This document shows, piece after piece, positions 9,259-17,517 of a DNA stretch of 22,729 bases (position 1 is its first letter; the number at the start of each line of letters is the position of its first letter). The stretch is from Chara braunii. Lineage: Eukaryota > Streptophyta > Charophyceae > Charales > Characeae. A program made the position numbers and the translations under genes. The notes under the pieces are model-generated. The model searched no databases. It was not told the origin of the DNA and was given only the letters and a program-made list of their open reading frames with translations. The stretch covers positions 139,135 to 161,863 of the forward strand of contig BFEA01000706.1 of assembly GCA_003427395.1 (NCBI GenBank), given 5' to 3'.

Positions 9259-9263
9259 GGTCC
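9259..9263. repeat. Target-site duplication, left copy
   Basis: GGTCC here matches GGTCC at 16837-16841. Two bases (GC) separate this copy from the TG of the insert. The alternative reading is a longer duplication, GGTCC(TC)GC, with two bases lost on this side. Confidence 0.6.
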
Positions 9264-9276
9264 GCTGTCGGTGCGA

Positions 9277-9294
9277 ATACCCTTACAAGGGTAT
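9277..9294. repeat. Terminal palindrome of nested element
   Basis: The sequence atacccttacaagggtat is a near-perfect palindrome with eight-base arms, starting 11 bases inside the TG terminus. The host element has the related, longer palindrome at 20900-20921 at exactly the same offset from its own TG. It is probably an LTR-end feature. Confidence 0.7.
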
Positions 9295-9299
9295 CCACC

Positions 9300-10142
9300 C
9301 TGGGTTTTGCAAGGGACAAAAAATAAGTTTGAAGTAAAATCCGAGTGTACCACGCGAGGCGTGGCCGCGTTTGTAGCCTACGTTGGTTAGCGGGTGTGTG
9401 AGAGCGTAAGTTCAAGACGCGCGTGTGATCTTTTATTTTTGGTTGAGGATCGTGATGCTTGGGGCATGAAGTTTTAGATGCTAGCATAAGATAGGAATTT
9501 AAAGGTTCTCGTTTTGGTTTTGTCCCACATATTTGACCGGCAGTAGTCCTGGCCTGCGGGATGGCGCGCGCAGTAGTTATGACACCGTTTACTCAAGCTG
9601 GTGCGGAAGCCTGGCGGTTACACGCATGGCTATGGGGTAGATAGGGGGCCTAGGCCGAGCGCGGCGCGATGCCGCTTCATATATGGGTTTCCGCACCTCT
9701 TGGTCTCAGGCTTGGGCTTAGCCCTATAGGTTACGACACTGGACTGTTGCTGCGCAGGTACGAGGATCGAGGCCAGCGGGCAGTGGCATAGGAGCGTTGG
9801 AGCGTTGGAGAAGCTAAGGGGTTGAGGGTCCCGCGAGACTATCCCCCTTAGTTTTGTTGAGGGAGTCTGGTCGCGGGCCCGCCTAGCAGGATCGAGGAAG
9901 TACCGGTGGGTTTCTCCTCCCCTACCCATCGGTCTTACTTTCTTTTAGAGTCCGGTACCAGTTCCGGGACCGGCCGCTGACCCGAAAGCCTAAGCTCGGT
10001 GGGCACACCTATGGATGGTCGGAATGCGGGCCGCGGTCAGACCCAGGAAAAAGGGGGGGGGGATCATGATGGCCTTCCACTAGAAGGCCCGGCGCAAGGG
10101 CCGTGTTGCCTGGTAGTATCACGGGTCATTGCCCCGGCCAGA
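9300..10142. other. Unassigned part of nested element
   Basis: GC-rich, moderately complex sequence between the terminal palindrome and the U6-like segment. It holds no recognised gene. A poly-G run lies at about 10052-10061. The phrase tggtagtatcacgggtcattgcc shortly before the U6-like sequence is weakly like the 5' part of U4 snRNA, too weakly to annotate. Confidence 0.4.
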
Positions 10143-10226
10143 GTCCTTCGAGACATCCGTTAAAATTGGAACGATACAGAGAAGATTAGTTCGGCCCCGG
10201 CGCAAGGATGACGCGCATAAATTAGA
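10143..10226 (+). ncRNA. U6 snRNA-like sequence (probable pseudogene)
   Basis: U6 is the catalytic spliceosomal snRNA. This segment matches the U6 family from the 5' stem-loop (gtccttcgagac) through ACATCC, AAAATTGGAACGATACAGAGAA and GATTAG to GGCCCC-GCGCAAGGATGAC-CGCATAAAT. The ACAGAGA box is intact (10176-10182). Deviations are GTTC where U6 has GCATG, which breaks the AGC catalytic triad to AGT, a mismatch in the 5' stem, and no T-run terminator after the 3' end. I see no plant USE (TCCCACATCG-like) or correctly spaced TATA box upstream, so an active gene is unlikely. A second U6-like segment sits at the corresponding place in the host element (20469-20410, minus). Confidence 0.85.
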
Positions 10227-10229
10227 GGA

Positions 10230-10904
10230 GAGGCGCGCAGAGTCTGTTTGACTCAGCCGTTTCACTTTTATTTTTTATCGACGGCCGAAGTTCGTTGCGG
10301 CCAGGGCGAGCCGCTGTCGGAGGTGCTGCATTAGCGGAGCTAGCTAGGAGGGGTAAAGCGAACCCGGGCGCGGATCTGGCCGGGTGCGTAGGGAAAGTAA
10401 AGAAGGCGATGGCGGGGTGATGGAGGACGAGACGGAAGAGCACTCTGGCGTACTTGTTCCTTGACGAAACAGGGCAAGGGGGGAGGCGATTCGGGGGTTC
10501 TTTGCCCGGACGAGCTGCATGGTGGGGTCAGATTTGGTGGTAAGTTGGTAAGATTAGAGTTAGAAAAGAAAAAGGGGTGCGTGGAGGTGTTGCGGAAAAG
10601 GCGATGGTGAGGTCAAAAATTGGTGATCTCGATCGCTAGTCAGTAGGAACGGGCGAGTGAAGATGAGGCTCGGGGGTTTTCAGGCGTCACGCATCCGATG
10701 GTAAAATCAGATTTGCGGAAGAGTGAACGCGTTTTGTAGTCCGACAGGCTGAAGGCCGCGCGCGGGAGAATTGGCAATGTATCTTTCCGTGTTCTAGCGG
10801 AAGGTTCATTCAGTTTTTTTTCATCCTATCAGCAGGGTAGCATGAGACGGTAGTGGAGCTGGGGGCTTACCTGATATTCGGCGCGTCGCTCGTTATAACG
10901 CTAG

Positions 10905-10908
<4 letters not shown>
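10230..10908. other. Unassigned part of nested element
   Basis: Mixed G-rich sequence without coding features or RNA genes that I recognise. It ends at the (CT)n(CG)n microsatellite. Confidence 0.4.

Positions 10909-10974
<66 letters not shown>
10909..10974. repeat. (CT)25(CG)8 microsatellite
   Basis: About 50 bases of CT dinucleotides pass directly into 16 bases of CG dinucleotides, then cacatgtacacata. The first part can form triplex DNA and the second Z-DNA, making an abrupt B-Z junction candidate. Confidence 0.95.
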
Positions 10975-11344
10975 CACATGTACACATACGGACGACAGTG
11001 TATAGTCCCGTACTTTTGCGGAAGATTCATCCCGATCTAGCTTATATCCTACCGAAGGCCATCTATCCCTCCGCGTTCATGGCTGGATAGCAGTGCATCG
11101 GCCATGACTTTTAGTGAAAGATTCATGCTCATTCTATGAAGCTAGTCAGGAAAATTGCAGTCTCATTCCCGATCGGTGGTTGCTCGTCGGGATGGCGACC
11201 TTCTTTCCGCTGATTATAGATCGTTCCTCTCCGTGGGTTTCTTCCCGTTCGTGATCTTCATTCCTCAAGCTTCAAGCAGACGCGACAGAAGCAGGCGACC
11301 AGGAGTGTTGAGAATCAGAGGCAGCCGCAAGCGAGCCACAGTCT

Positions 11345-11850
11345 GGGGGCTTACTTGGTGGCCGAAACGATGCGCGTTCCACTAGACAGGAATGACGGGC
11401 TATGGACCGGGGACTCAGTTGCTGACCGTGCGCTACTCACCAAGGCAATGGTGGTGAAGTGAGGAGCCAACCGCAGGCTTGGGGGCTTGCCTGTGGGCCG
11501 GTGAGCTGCTTACTGTGCCGAATGAAGCTGGCTGCGAATGAGTAGCGAGGTGGTGGCTTACCTATGAGCCGGTGTGCTATTCAGCCTGTTAAGCGAAGAA
11601 GTTGCAGACGAGCCGAGAGGGTGGGAGCTTACCTGTGGAGCAAGAGGCGGTCTACAGAAGGAAGAGTCCCTTTCTGTTGGCCAGTGTGTTGCCCGCCCCA
11701 GCGGCCTGCGTACCAAAGAGACCAGCGGATTACAGAGCTTCTGTTCACCAGTATGATGCGCACCCTATAGGCAGCAAAAGCGAGGGAATAGAGGCAGAGC
11801 CCGAAAACTTACCTGTTGACTGGAGTGCTGCCCGCCCTACCATGTGAAGC
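11345..11850 (+). repeat. Degenerate ~72-bp repeats with a cttacctg core
   Basis: The phrase gggggcttacctgtgrgccggtgtgct recurs in decayed form near 11345, 11484, 11556, 11628 and 11811, partly at 72-bp spacing; an isolated copy is near 10862. Some units end in gtgytgcccgcccc. On the minus strand each core reads caggtaagc, a good 5' splice-site match. No coding frame is supported. A related cttacc word occurs on the minus strand of the host element's equivalent region (near 18980). Confidence 0.6.
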
Positions 11851-12600
11851 AGCTGCAAGGGCCATCTGTGAGACTGCAGGCTCGCTGGCGGCTGGCTGGC
11901 CAAGCTTGCTGCAGCGCCGCAGCTACTTGCTGGCTCATGCTAGCTGTTGCAACATAGCAGCTGATTATTTGTAATGTGTTGTTGCGTGCCTTGCTGCTCA
12001 GACTACGTTTCAGCTACAGCAGCTGCCGAGGTTGCTGCAGGCTGCTGTGTGGCTTTGAGTGCGGCTGTTCGGCGCCGTGTGGCTGCAGTCAGACCACGGG
12101 GAGCGAAAGTGTGTTGTAAGGGGAGTGATCGAGTTGTAAGGCGGGGGTAGTGCCGCGAACTGGGAGCGATCATCAGGTTGCATGGGAGAGGGGCTTTTAC
12201 GGTCTTGAAGGAGCTGTTGCTGGCTGCGGTTGGCTGTTGCTGACTGCTACAGGCTGTGAAAGACTGCTGCTATTGTGTTGACTGTGCACGGCTGTCGCTC
12301 CTGTTGGTTGTGCACGAAAGGCTGCTGCTGTTGTTGACTGTGCACATCTGCTGCTTCCCCTCACTGTGCACAGACTGTGGCCAACTGCTGGCGGCTGCAT
12401 GTTGTTGCTGTCTGTTGTTGGTTGCTGCGTACTACTGCATATTGCCGCCGACTATTGCCAATTGTTACAGCTTGATGTGCAGCAGCGGTTGGGCTAAGGA
12501 GAGGTGCAGAGGAGTGGCTGAGCTTGCGGGAGGGGGGTTATCACTACGATTTGGGAGTTCGTCAGGAAAGTCTGTTTCAGTAGTTTGACTTCCGGTTGAC
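11851..12600 (+). repeat. CTG/TTG-rich low-complexity tract (LTR-like region)
   Basis: The plus strand is built of decayed gctgttg and tgtgcac words with no stable period. It occupies the place that, in the inverted host copy, is filled by CAG-rich plus-strand sequence (18480-18860), so the two are probably homologous low-complexity parts of the same element family. Cys/Leu-rich open frames are composition artefacts. Confidence 0.55.
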
Positions 12601-12612
12601 CCAGCTGTTATG

Positions 12613-12884
12613 TTGGCCGCCATTGCGGGGCCCTCAGGCGACTCAAGGTATCAAGGCCCTCTCACGCGAGTCTGAGTGCACCCTCTTGTATCTGAGAGAC
12701 TCAAACTTTCTCCTTCTGCCCTTCTTCCTCTAAGTCTAGTCCATTGGTTCTGAGAGGAAGGCGGCAGGCGGGATTGCAACCCGTAATCCGTGCCAAGGCC
12801 TTTGTGGGAGGTTCGCCCCACCGATTGCGGGAGCTCTGCCGGAACTCAGGAGGAGTTATGGAGGCAGGGAACTGAAAGGTAACC
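12613..12884 (+). repeat. Conserved 272-bp block, plus copy of an inverted pair
   Basis: This block aligns over its full length with 18429-18157 on the minus strand, clearly similar by eye. It begins ttggccgccattgcggggccc and ends ggcagggaact...aggta, while flanks are far less alike. Changes between the copies keep local pairings, for example gcggg...cccgt versus gtggg...cccac, and cgg...ccg versus cag...ctg, suggesting a folded RNA. The opening tggccrccattgcgg is placed where an LTR element would have its primer-binding site, but I could not match it to a tRNA. The end resembles a splice donor (aag|gtaacc). Confidence 0.65.
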
Positions 12885-13141
12885 ATTTGCTTTCCCTTTA
12901 TAAACTCAGTTATAACCCTTATCTGTATATCTCTCTATGTTTGACTGAGTGTATCACATGGACCCCTACTTTGACTTTAGTTTGACTTTCAGGACGCAAA
13001 TCAGACTAAGTAAAAAAATGTATGTATAATGGCAGTTTCAGTTTTGTTTGTCTGTCTGAAAGCAGGTTGTAACAAAGGGTTGCATCAGGGGGAAGGTTGG
13101 GAGGAAGGCAATTTTGCTTGTGTCCGAATGGGTCTTATGGG

Positions 13142-13962
13142 GTCAGGCATTGTTTCTAAGATGAATGGCCTGACTGCTGTGTTTTGTTCTGTTTTCTGAA
13201 GGGTCAAGCATTGTTTCTAAGACAAATGGCTTGGTCGCTGTGTTTATTTAATTGTGCCAGACATTGTTTCAAAGATGAATGGCCTGGCTACTTATTTTGA
13301 GGGATATTGATTGCTTGAACTTTGAGGACCAGACATTGTTTCTAAGATGAATGGTCTGGCCGCTGTTTATTTTGGATGGTTTCTGAACAGTCTCTGGGGA
13401 TGACCCGGGGTACTCTGCTTTTCTTTGTGCTGAGACAAAAGGGGTTGAGCATTGTTTCTCAGACGAATGACCCAACTCTTTTTGGATTGTTTTATTCTGA
13501 GGGAGGTTCAGGTCAAGGACTAGGCATTGTTTCTTAAGAGGAATGGTCTGAGTCTGAGGCCACAGGACTACAATGAGAACAAAGGAATAGGATTCTCTAT
13601 AATTCTATACTTATATATATATGAGAACAAGGCTAGCCAGACATTGTTTCTAAGACGAATGATCTGACTATAGCCTTAGCACAATGAAGAGAGTATAACT
13701 AAGAGTATAATTGAAGGTAACTTGGGCAGGCTGAGCATTGTTTGTAAGACGAATGGCTCAACCCTACGCTCACTTTTGAAGATTAAGTTCAGAGAAATAT
13801 ATATAACTTGGCTATTTAAACAGTTCAGGGCGACTAAGCATTGTTTCTATAAGACGAATGACTTAGTCATATGCCGAAAGAAGAGAGAAGTAGTTGTGCA
13901 ACCTGCTCGTGTATAACTAAGGCAAAGAGTTGGCATTGTTTCTAAAACGAATAACCAAACTC
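13142..13962 (+). repeat. Array of ten stem-loops with conserved loop and co-varying stems
   Basis: Ten units occur near 13142, 13205, 13256, 13329, 13443, 13518, 13637, 13732, 13832 and 13927. Each contains a core close to ATTGTTTCTAAGACGAAT. The bases outside it differ between units but remain complementary: gtcagg/cctgac, ccagac/gtctgg, gactaag/cttagtc, gagttgg/ccaaactc, tgag/ctca, caag/cttg. The ATT and AAT at the core ends also pair, and an extra G or A usually bulges just after AAT. Unit 13637 has a further outer pairing, ggcta/tagcc. Spacing is irregular (about 50-120 bp) and the linkers are unrelated. The array sits just after the conserved block, in the leader position of the nested element. 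Confidence 0.85.
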
Positions 13963-13999
13963 AATGCCCTATGTAAGCTGGGGATAAAGGGATAAATCA

Positions 14000-14259
14000 T
14001 TGAGAGACTATGAACTACTGTTTGTCAAAGGTAATTTGGGTTGGTGAGAGTACTTACCTTTGTGGTTTTGGCGTGCATGTGGCTGAGTGGAATTACTACC
14101 TAGTCCGAGTTTCAGTTTGATAGGTAGTTGCTTTAGTTACTCGCCACGTGCTAGAGCTATAAGAGTTAGTTTCAATTCCTGCATTTTCTGAGCTAGGTTT
14201 ATTTTACTTAGATCAATTTCTGCATTTTATGGGATCTTTTATTGTTACTTGGTCTTGTA
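14000..14259. other. AT-richer unassigned sequence
   Basis: A compositional change toward A/T begins here after the hairpin array. It contains one acttacctttg word (minus-strand splice-donor-like). No gene is recognised. Confidence 0.4.
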
Positions 14260-14610
14260 TTAATCTTGGTAAGCCACTTTGTCTACGGGAAGCGTTGCCG
14301 AAATTTCTACAAATCTAAGGAGTTAGTTAAATTTTGTCTTAATTGAACTCAGATTCTATATTTGAGTTCATATCTAACTTGATATAAATCTGGAAAGTCT
14401 CCCTTTTTAAAGGAAGTGTTGCCCAAATTTTTACTAATTTAGGGAGTTGGGCAAATTTTGAATTTCTATAATTAAAAGTTTGATTTTTGAGCTAGTATAA
14501 ATTATGCAAGGGCACTTTTCCTACGGGAAGAACTACCGAAATTTTCTTAGTTTGGAGGAGTTAGATTATTTTTGACGGGTAGCAATTTTGGAAAATCCAC
14601 CCTGGACAGG
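14260..14610 (+). repeat. Three decayed ~120-bp repeats with TACG or similar hairpins
   Basis: Units near 14270, 14387 and 14507 share the order: short inverted repeat, gaagngttgccgaaattt-like word, gaggagttrg word, then ttttg. The first and third contain c-TACG-g closed by a short stem, most clearly ttttcc-TACG-ggaaga, which as RNA would be a stable UNCG-class tetraloop. The second has instead ctccctttttaaaggaag and a gcccaa/ttgggc pair. A partial fourth unit follows at about 14585. Confidence 0.6.
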
Positions 14611-15539
14611 GAGAATCTACCATGAGTCTACCTTTCTTTGGGCACAGGCTTAGAGGTAGGCTCAGGCTTAGGTGAGTAGAACGAATTTGGTAAGATCATG
14701 ATATGAGAAACTGCTCCCCAGTAACTTATAGGTTTAGTCTTGGGTATTGTCCTGTCTTGTGTTACAGGTCCTTTTGACCGTTTGATTCAAGATCAGGACT
14801 AGATTCATCTTGATCCTATAAGGGTCGTCTTCTGTTATCACTGATAGCAGGTCGGTTGTCGATTCGTCGGTTTACGACTCGACTCCAATTTATACTCAAT
14901 ACTCAAACTAAAAGGCTTTACCCTGGTGATTTTTATTGTTTTATTAAGGTTTCACCCGGACTTTTATTGAATGGCCATTTAAAAAAGGTAATGAGTATTT
15001 AATTATGGTTGGCTGGCTGGAGGTTGGGGCTTACACGGCTAAAGCGAGGGGTATGAGTATAGAGATTGGTTGGAGTTGACTCCGTGTAGTGTGTGGACTT
15101 TTGATTGACTCTTTGATGTGATTGCAGGTATGTTTTGTGGTCCGGACTTTCGATTGGACTGTTCGCGATCGCTCATATATATATAAGGTTGTGAGGAGTC
15201 CCACTGTGATTGTGAGATGTGATCGTCGCATACTTATCTTCCTATATACGTGTGTATTTATACTAGGTGTTCGCATGGCCTGAGGGGGCGACACTTAAGG
15301 GCAAAAATCGGGGTTGGGGTCGAGAAAAGAAAGAAAACCCCCTTTATATTGTTGTATGCTTCTTAGGGATATCTTAGTCGGACGTTAGTCCTGGGCCTGG
15401 ATTCGAGGTCCTTGTCCAGGACATCCCAGGCCCTAGCCTTGGCAGGGAAGGAATTTTCCTTTGCGCAGGACCTATCTGCCCTGGCCGTCGAGACACCCAA
15501 CCCTGAGGGCAGAAACGTTGTGAGGGCCGAACGGCGTGT
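14611..15539. other. Unassigned part of nested element
   Basis: No coding region is recognised. A TATA-like run (catatatatataagg) lies at about 15174-15188. A phrase, tagtcggacgttagtcc, near 15375 recurs near 15859 with one extra base pair. From 15300 onward short perfect inverted repeats become frequent. Confidence 0.4.
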
Positions 15540-15602
15540 CCTTCAGTCATTCAATATTGTGAAAGGTAATCCCTCACAATATGTTCCTTCAACCATTCAA
15601 TA
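15540..15602 (+). repeat. Hairpin flanked by direct repeats
   Basis: Nine-base perfect arms atattgtga (15554-15562) and tcacaatat (15574-15582) flank an 11-base loop. The phrases ccttcagtcattcaatat and ccttcaaccattcaatat begin just before and just after it, so the hairpin overlaps a small tandem duplication. Confidence 0.7.
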
Positions 15603-15820
15603 TCGCGAGGCCGAAACTGCAATTGCCGCGTATGACTAGCATCGCCGATGTAGGAAGGGTTTGCAACCTCACAACTTTATTTCTTGCGCGCGATGTCCGC
15701 CCGTCCTATTGTCTAGAGTTATGGGATCAAGTGATTCGTATGTGTACATGTGTGCCCAGAGTCGGTATAGGCCGTTGGTGCCAACCGAAAAGGTCACCCT
15801 AGGTTGTGATTTTGGGATGG

Positions 15821-15849
15821 ATAGGCCTCCGGCCTATTTTTGTTTTTTT
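15821..15849 (+). terminator. Terminator-like hairpin plus T-run
   Basis: Arms ataggcc (15821-15827) and ggcctat (15831-15837) enclose tcc and are followed by ttttgttttttt. It has the form of a bacterial intrinsic terminator; the T-run would also stop RNA polymerase III. In this eukaryotic repeat context the function is unknown. Confidence 0.4.
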
Positions 15850-15967
15850 AGAGTTATTATAGTCGGACGTTGTAGTCCGTGGCAACCGTCAAAGTCAAAC
15901 CCCTTGACTCGCTTCCAGGACCTAGGGGAAGGAGCTGGTCCCTAGGGCCATAAGAGACGATTTCCAC

Positions 15968-16096
15968 CACAGGTACGAACCTGTGTACCACCCACTCTTC
16001 GCATGGTACAGAAGAGGGTGTGGTTCTCAACCACACTTGGCGGTTGTCCAGCGTCGAGAGATTAACCCTCAAGGCGTGTGTCAGCCGACACTTGAG
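15968..16096 (+). other. Cluster of four adjacent stem-loops
   Basis: Within 130 bases lie cacaggt-acga-acctgtg (15968-15985), ctcttc/gaagag (15995-16016, ten-base loop), gtgtggtt-ctc-aaccacac (16018-16036) and ctcaa...gtgtc-agcc-gacac-ttgag (16068-16096, with a bulge). The close, non-overlapping packing looks like a structured RNA domain. I cannot name a family. Confidence 0.6.
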
Positions 16097-16099
16097 TGT

Positions 16100-16836
16100 C
16101 GAATGTGACCCTCGAGACTAATGAGGACCGCATGAGTATGGGTACTACATAGTACACCACCATTGCGACTGCTTGCGTACGTTTGAATTGCGAATCGATA
16201 TGAGTTAACCCTGCGTCCGCGCGATCTTATACCAAGCCTCACGCGCGACGCCTAATCGATTTCCGTGTCGGAAACTTATGGGATGACTATTGAAGGGACT
16301 AGGAGTGTTGTCGCATTGTTTGTTTATTGTTGTTTTGTGTATATGTACGTACGTATGTGTGTTTTATTTTCGTGTCTGTTAGAGTAGTGTGCGCGTGGTG
16401 AGTGGGATACGTCCTAATCGACCGACGCCGAGTCGCGCTTGGGACTTCAGCCCCCCAAGATGTCGGTTCGCGTGCGGGTCCGATAGAGGTGTAATACCGC
16501 GCGTACCCCCTATGCTACAGCGAACGAGAAACGCCCTCGGCTGGTCCACCTCTGCGATTGCAACTGATCAACTTTCGTATTGTGGACTCGTAGCTCGGCG
16601 GGGATACGCCTACCTAAGGGAGGTGAAAGCTCGCGTAAGGTGGAGGTAAGTCGTGCCTCGTGTAGGCCCTGTCCTGTCGTAGGGGCTCGCGAGAGGTATG
16701 GCTGGCGCACTCAACTGGAGCGGCTTGCGGAAGCTCCACGTATATTTGCGACGAGGATTTAGACCAACTCCTGCGTGCCGCGGCCGGGAGGGTCCCGCGC
16801 GCTGTCTTGTGCGGTGCCAGACGGATGCGCTCGACA
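16100..16836. other. 3' part of nested element, unassigned
   Basis: GC-rich sequence with a tttcc-gtgtc-ggaaa hairpin near 16262, ending at CGACA. If the insert is an LTR element its 3' LTR should end here, but I could not find a segment repeating the 9266 end. Confidence 0.4.
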
Positions 16837-16841
16837 GGTCC
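16837..16841. repeat. Target-site duplication, right copy
   Basis: GGTCC follows the terminal CGACA of the insert and continues directly into the host element's protease coding sequence on the minus strand. Confidence 0.6.
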
Positions 16842-17166
16842 TCGCTTGTAAGCCAAGCCATCCCCATAATCATGTCAAAGTCTGTGTATAACATGTCAAA
16901 CATGACGGCTTCGCGCGCATGTGGTGCGAAATAAACCGACACGGCTTCGATGTAACAGTCAAGAAGTTGTTGCATCCGACTGTTCACCATCTTAACCGCC
17001 GTAGGATGTAGCGTCCTCCCAACTTGTGCGTCAAGGCCAGCTCGTTGAATGAAGGACAGACTCACAAAATTGTGAGTCGCGGCACTATCCAGGAAAGCGT
17101 TGTAGGATGATTGCCCAACTTGGATGCGGGCGTAGAGTAACAGTGTGTTGTTGTCGTCGTACCGCT
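16842..17166 (-). pseudogene. Ty3/gypsy aspartic protease, interrupted
   Basis: The protease releases mature proteins from the Gag-Pol precursor. The minus strand has NTLLLYARIQVGQSSYNAFL, then the active-site triplet, a THNFVSLSFIQRAGL stretch, and TDFDMIMGMAWL, the flap and C-terminal hydrophobic-Gly signature of chromovirus proteases. The catalytic Asp is at 17089-17087. The usual D-S/T-G triplet reads D-S-A here, a loss of the conserved Gly. Coding stops making sense right after GMAWLTS because of the nested insertion at 16841/16842; the continuation is at 9258. A one-base frameshift near 17165 separates it from the upstream Gag-like frame. Confidence 0.8.
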
Positions 17167-17517
17167 GTGTGCGAAACTCGCGGCCACCTTGGAAATGTAC
17201 GCAAGGAGGTCCCCCACCGCGACCTCGTCATCCGCCGGCGAAGTTAGTGGTGCATAGAAGGACAAGTACTCGTGCAAGTGGGCACATAGCGTTGCGTAAT
17301 GCGGCTCCGACAAGCATCCCGTCGAAGGGAGAGAAACTATGCAAAATCCTCGGGTGTCAACGGGTCTCCCTTGAAAAAGCGGATGACGAAGAAACCGGAC
17401 TGCTAGCGGACGGAGAGAAAGTCGCGCACACCACTTGATCTTGAACAAGAGAACTGGACTGCTAGCAGACGGAGAGAAAGTCGCGCACACCACTTGAGCT
17501 GGGAAGCAAAGCCTCAC
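17166..17517 (-). pseudogene. Gag C-terminal remnant
   Basis: This open minus-strand frame precedes the protease and ends in CAHLHEYLSFYAPL and DLLAYISKVAASF, which fits the Gag-to-protease junction in chromoviruses. It is only about 117 codons; a full Gag would be several hundred. No CCHC zinc knuckle is visible. Most of Gag is missing, or was never present, because the hairpin array begins directly upstream. The assignment rests mainly on position. Confidence 0.5.
17402..17500 (-). repeat. 59-bp tandem duplication
   Basis: Units starting at 17402 and 17461 share gctagc(g/a)gacggagagaaag and the following cgcgcacaccacttga. The duplication lies at the junction between the hairpin array and the Gag remnant and adds to the frame disruption there. 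Confidence 0.85.

Larger units (their letters stand above)
9266..16836 (+). mobile_element. Nested 7.57-kb LTR-type insertion, non-autonomous relative
   Basis: The segment begins TGTCG and ends CGACA, is flanked by GGTCC, and splits the host element's pol precisely. Removing it together with one target copy brings protease and linker back into one frame. Its plus-strand order is a terminal palindrome, a U6-like segment, microsatellite, degenerate repeats, a conserved block and a hairpin array. This matches, in inverse orientation, the 5' region of the host element (20930 to 17513). No gag or pol domain is recognisable inside. A matching 3' LTR copy was not identified by eye, so the LTR class assignment rests on the ends, the target duplication and the shared 5' order. 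Confidence 0.6.

Noticed and set aside
6308-9337. Plus-strand open frames across the pol region
   Set aside because: They are antisense shadows of the minus-strand integrase, RNase H and RT, which show family motifs.
10081-10140. U4 or U1 snRNA fragment just before the U6-like sequence
   Set aside because: Resemblance is limited to about ten scattered bases and is not enough to call.
12256-12588. Cys/Leu-rich small protein
   Set aside because: Follows from decayed CTG/TTG repeats; no signal peptide plus conserved cysteine spacing that would support a secreted peptide.
13142-13962. CRISPR array
   Set aside because: Repeats are degenerate, spacing varies from about 50 to 120 bp, stems differ between units, and the context is a eukaryotic retroelement with no cas genes.
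15268-15302. 3' LTR start of the nested element (tgttcgcatggcc...)
   Set aside because: It looks a little like the host LTR start, but the following sequence does not match 9266 onward and there is no polypurine tract before it.
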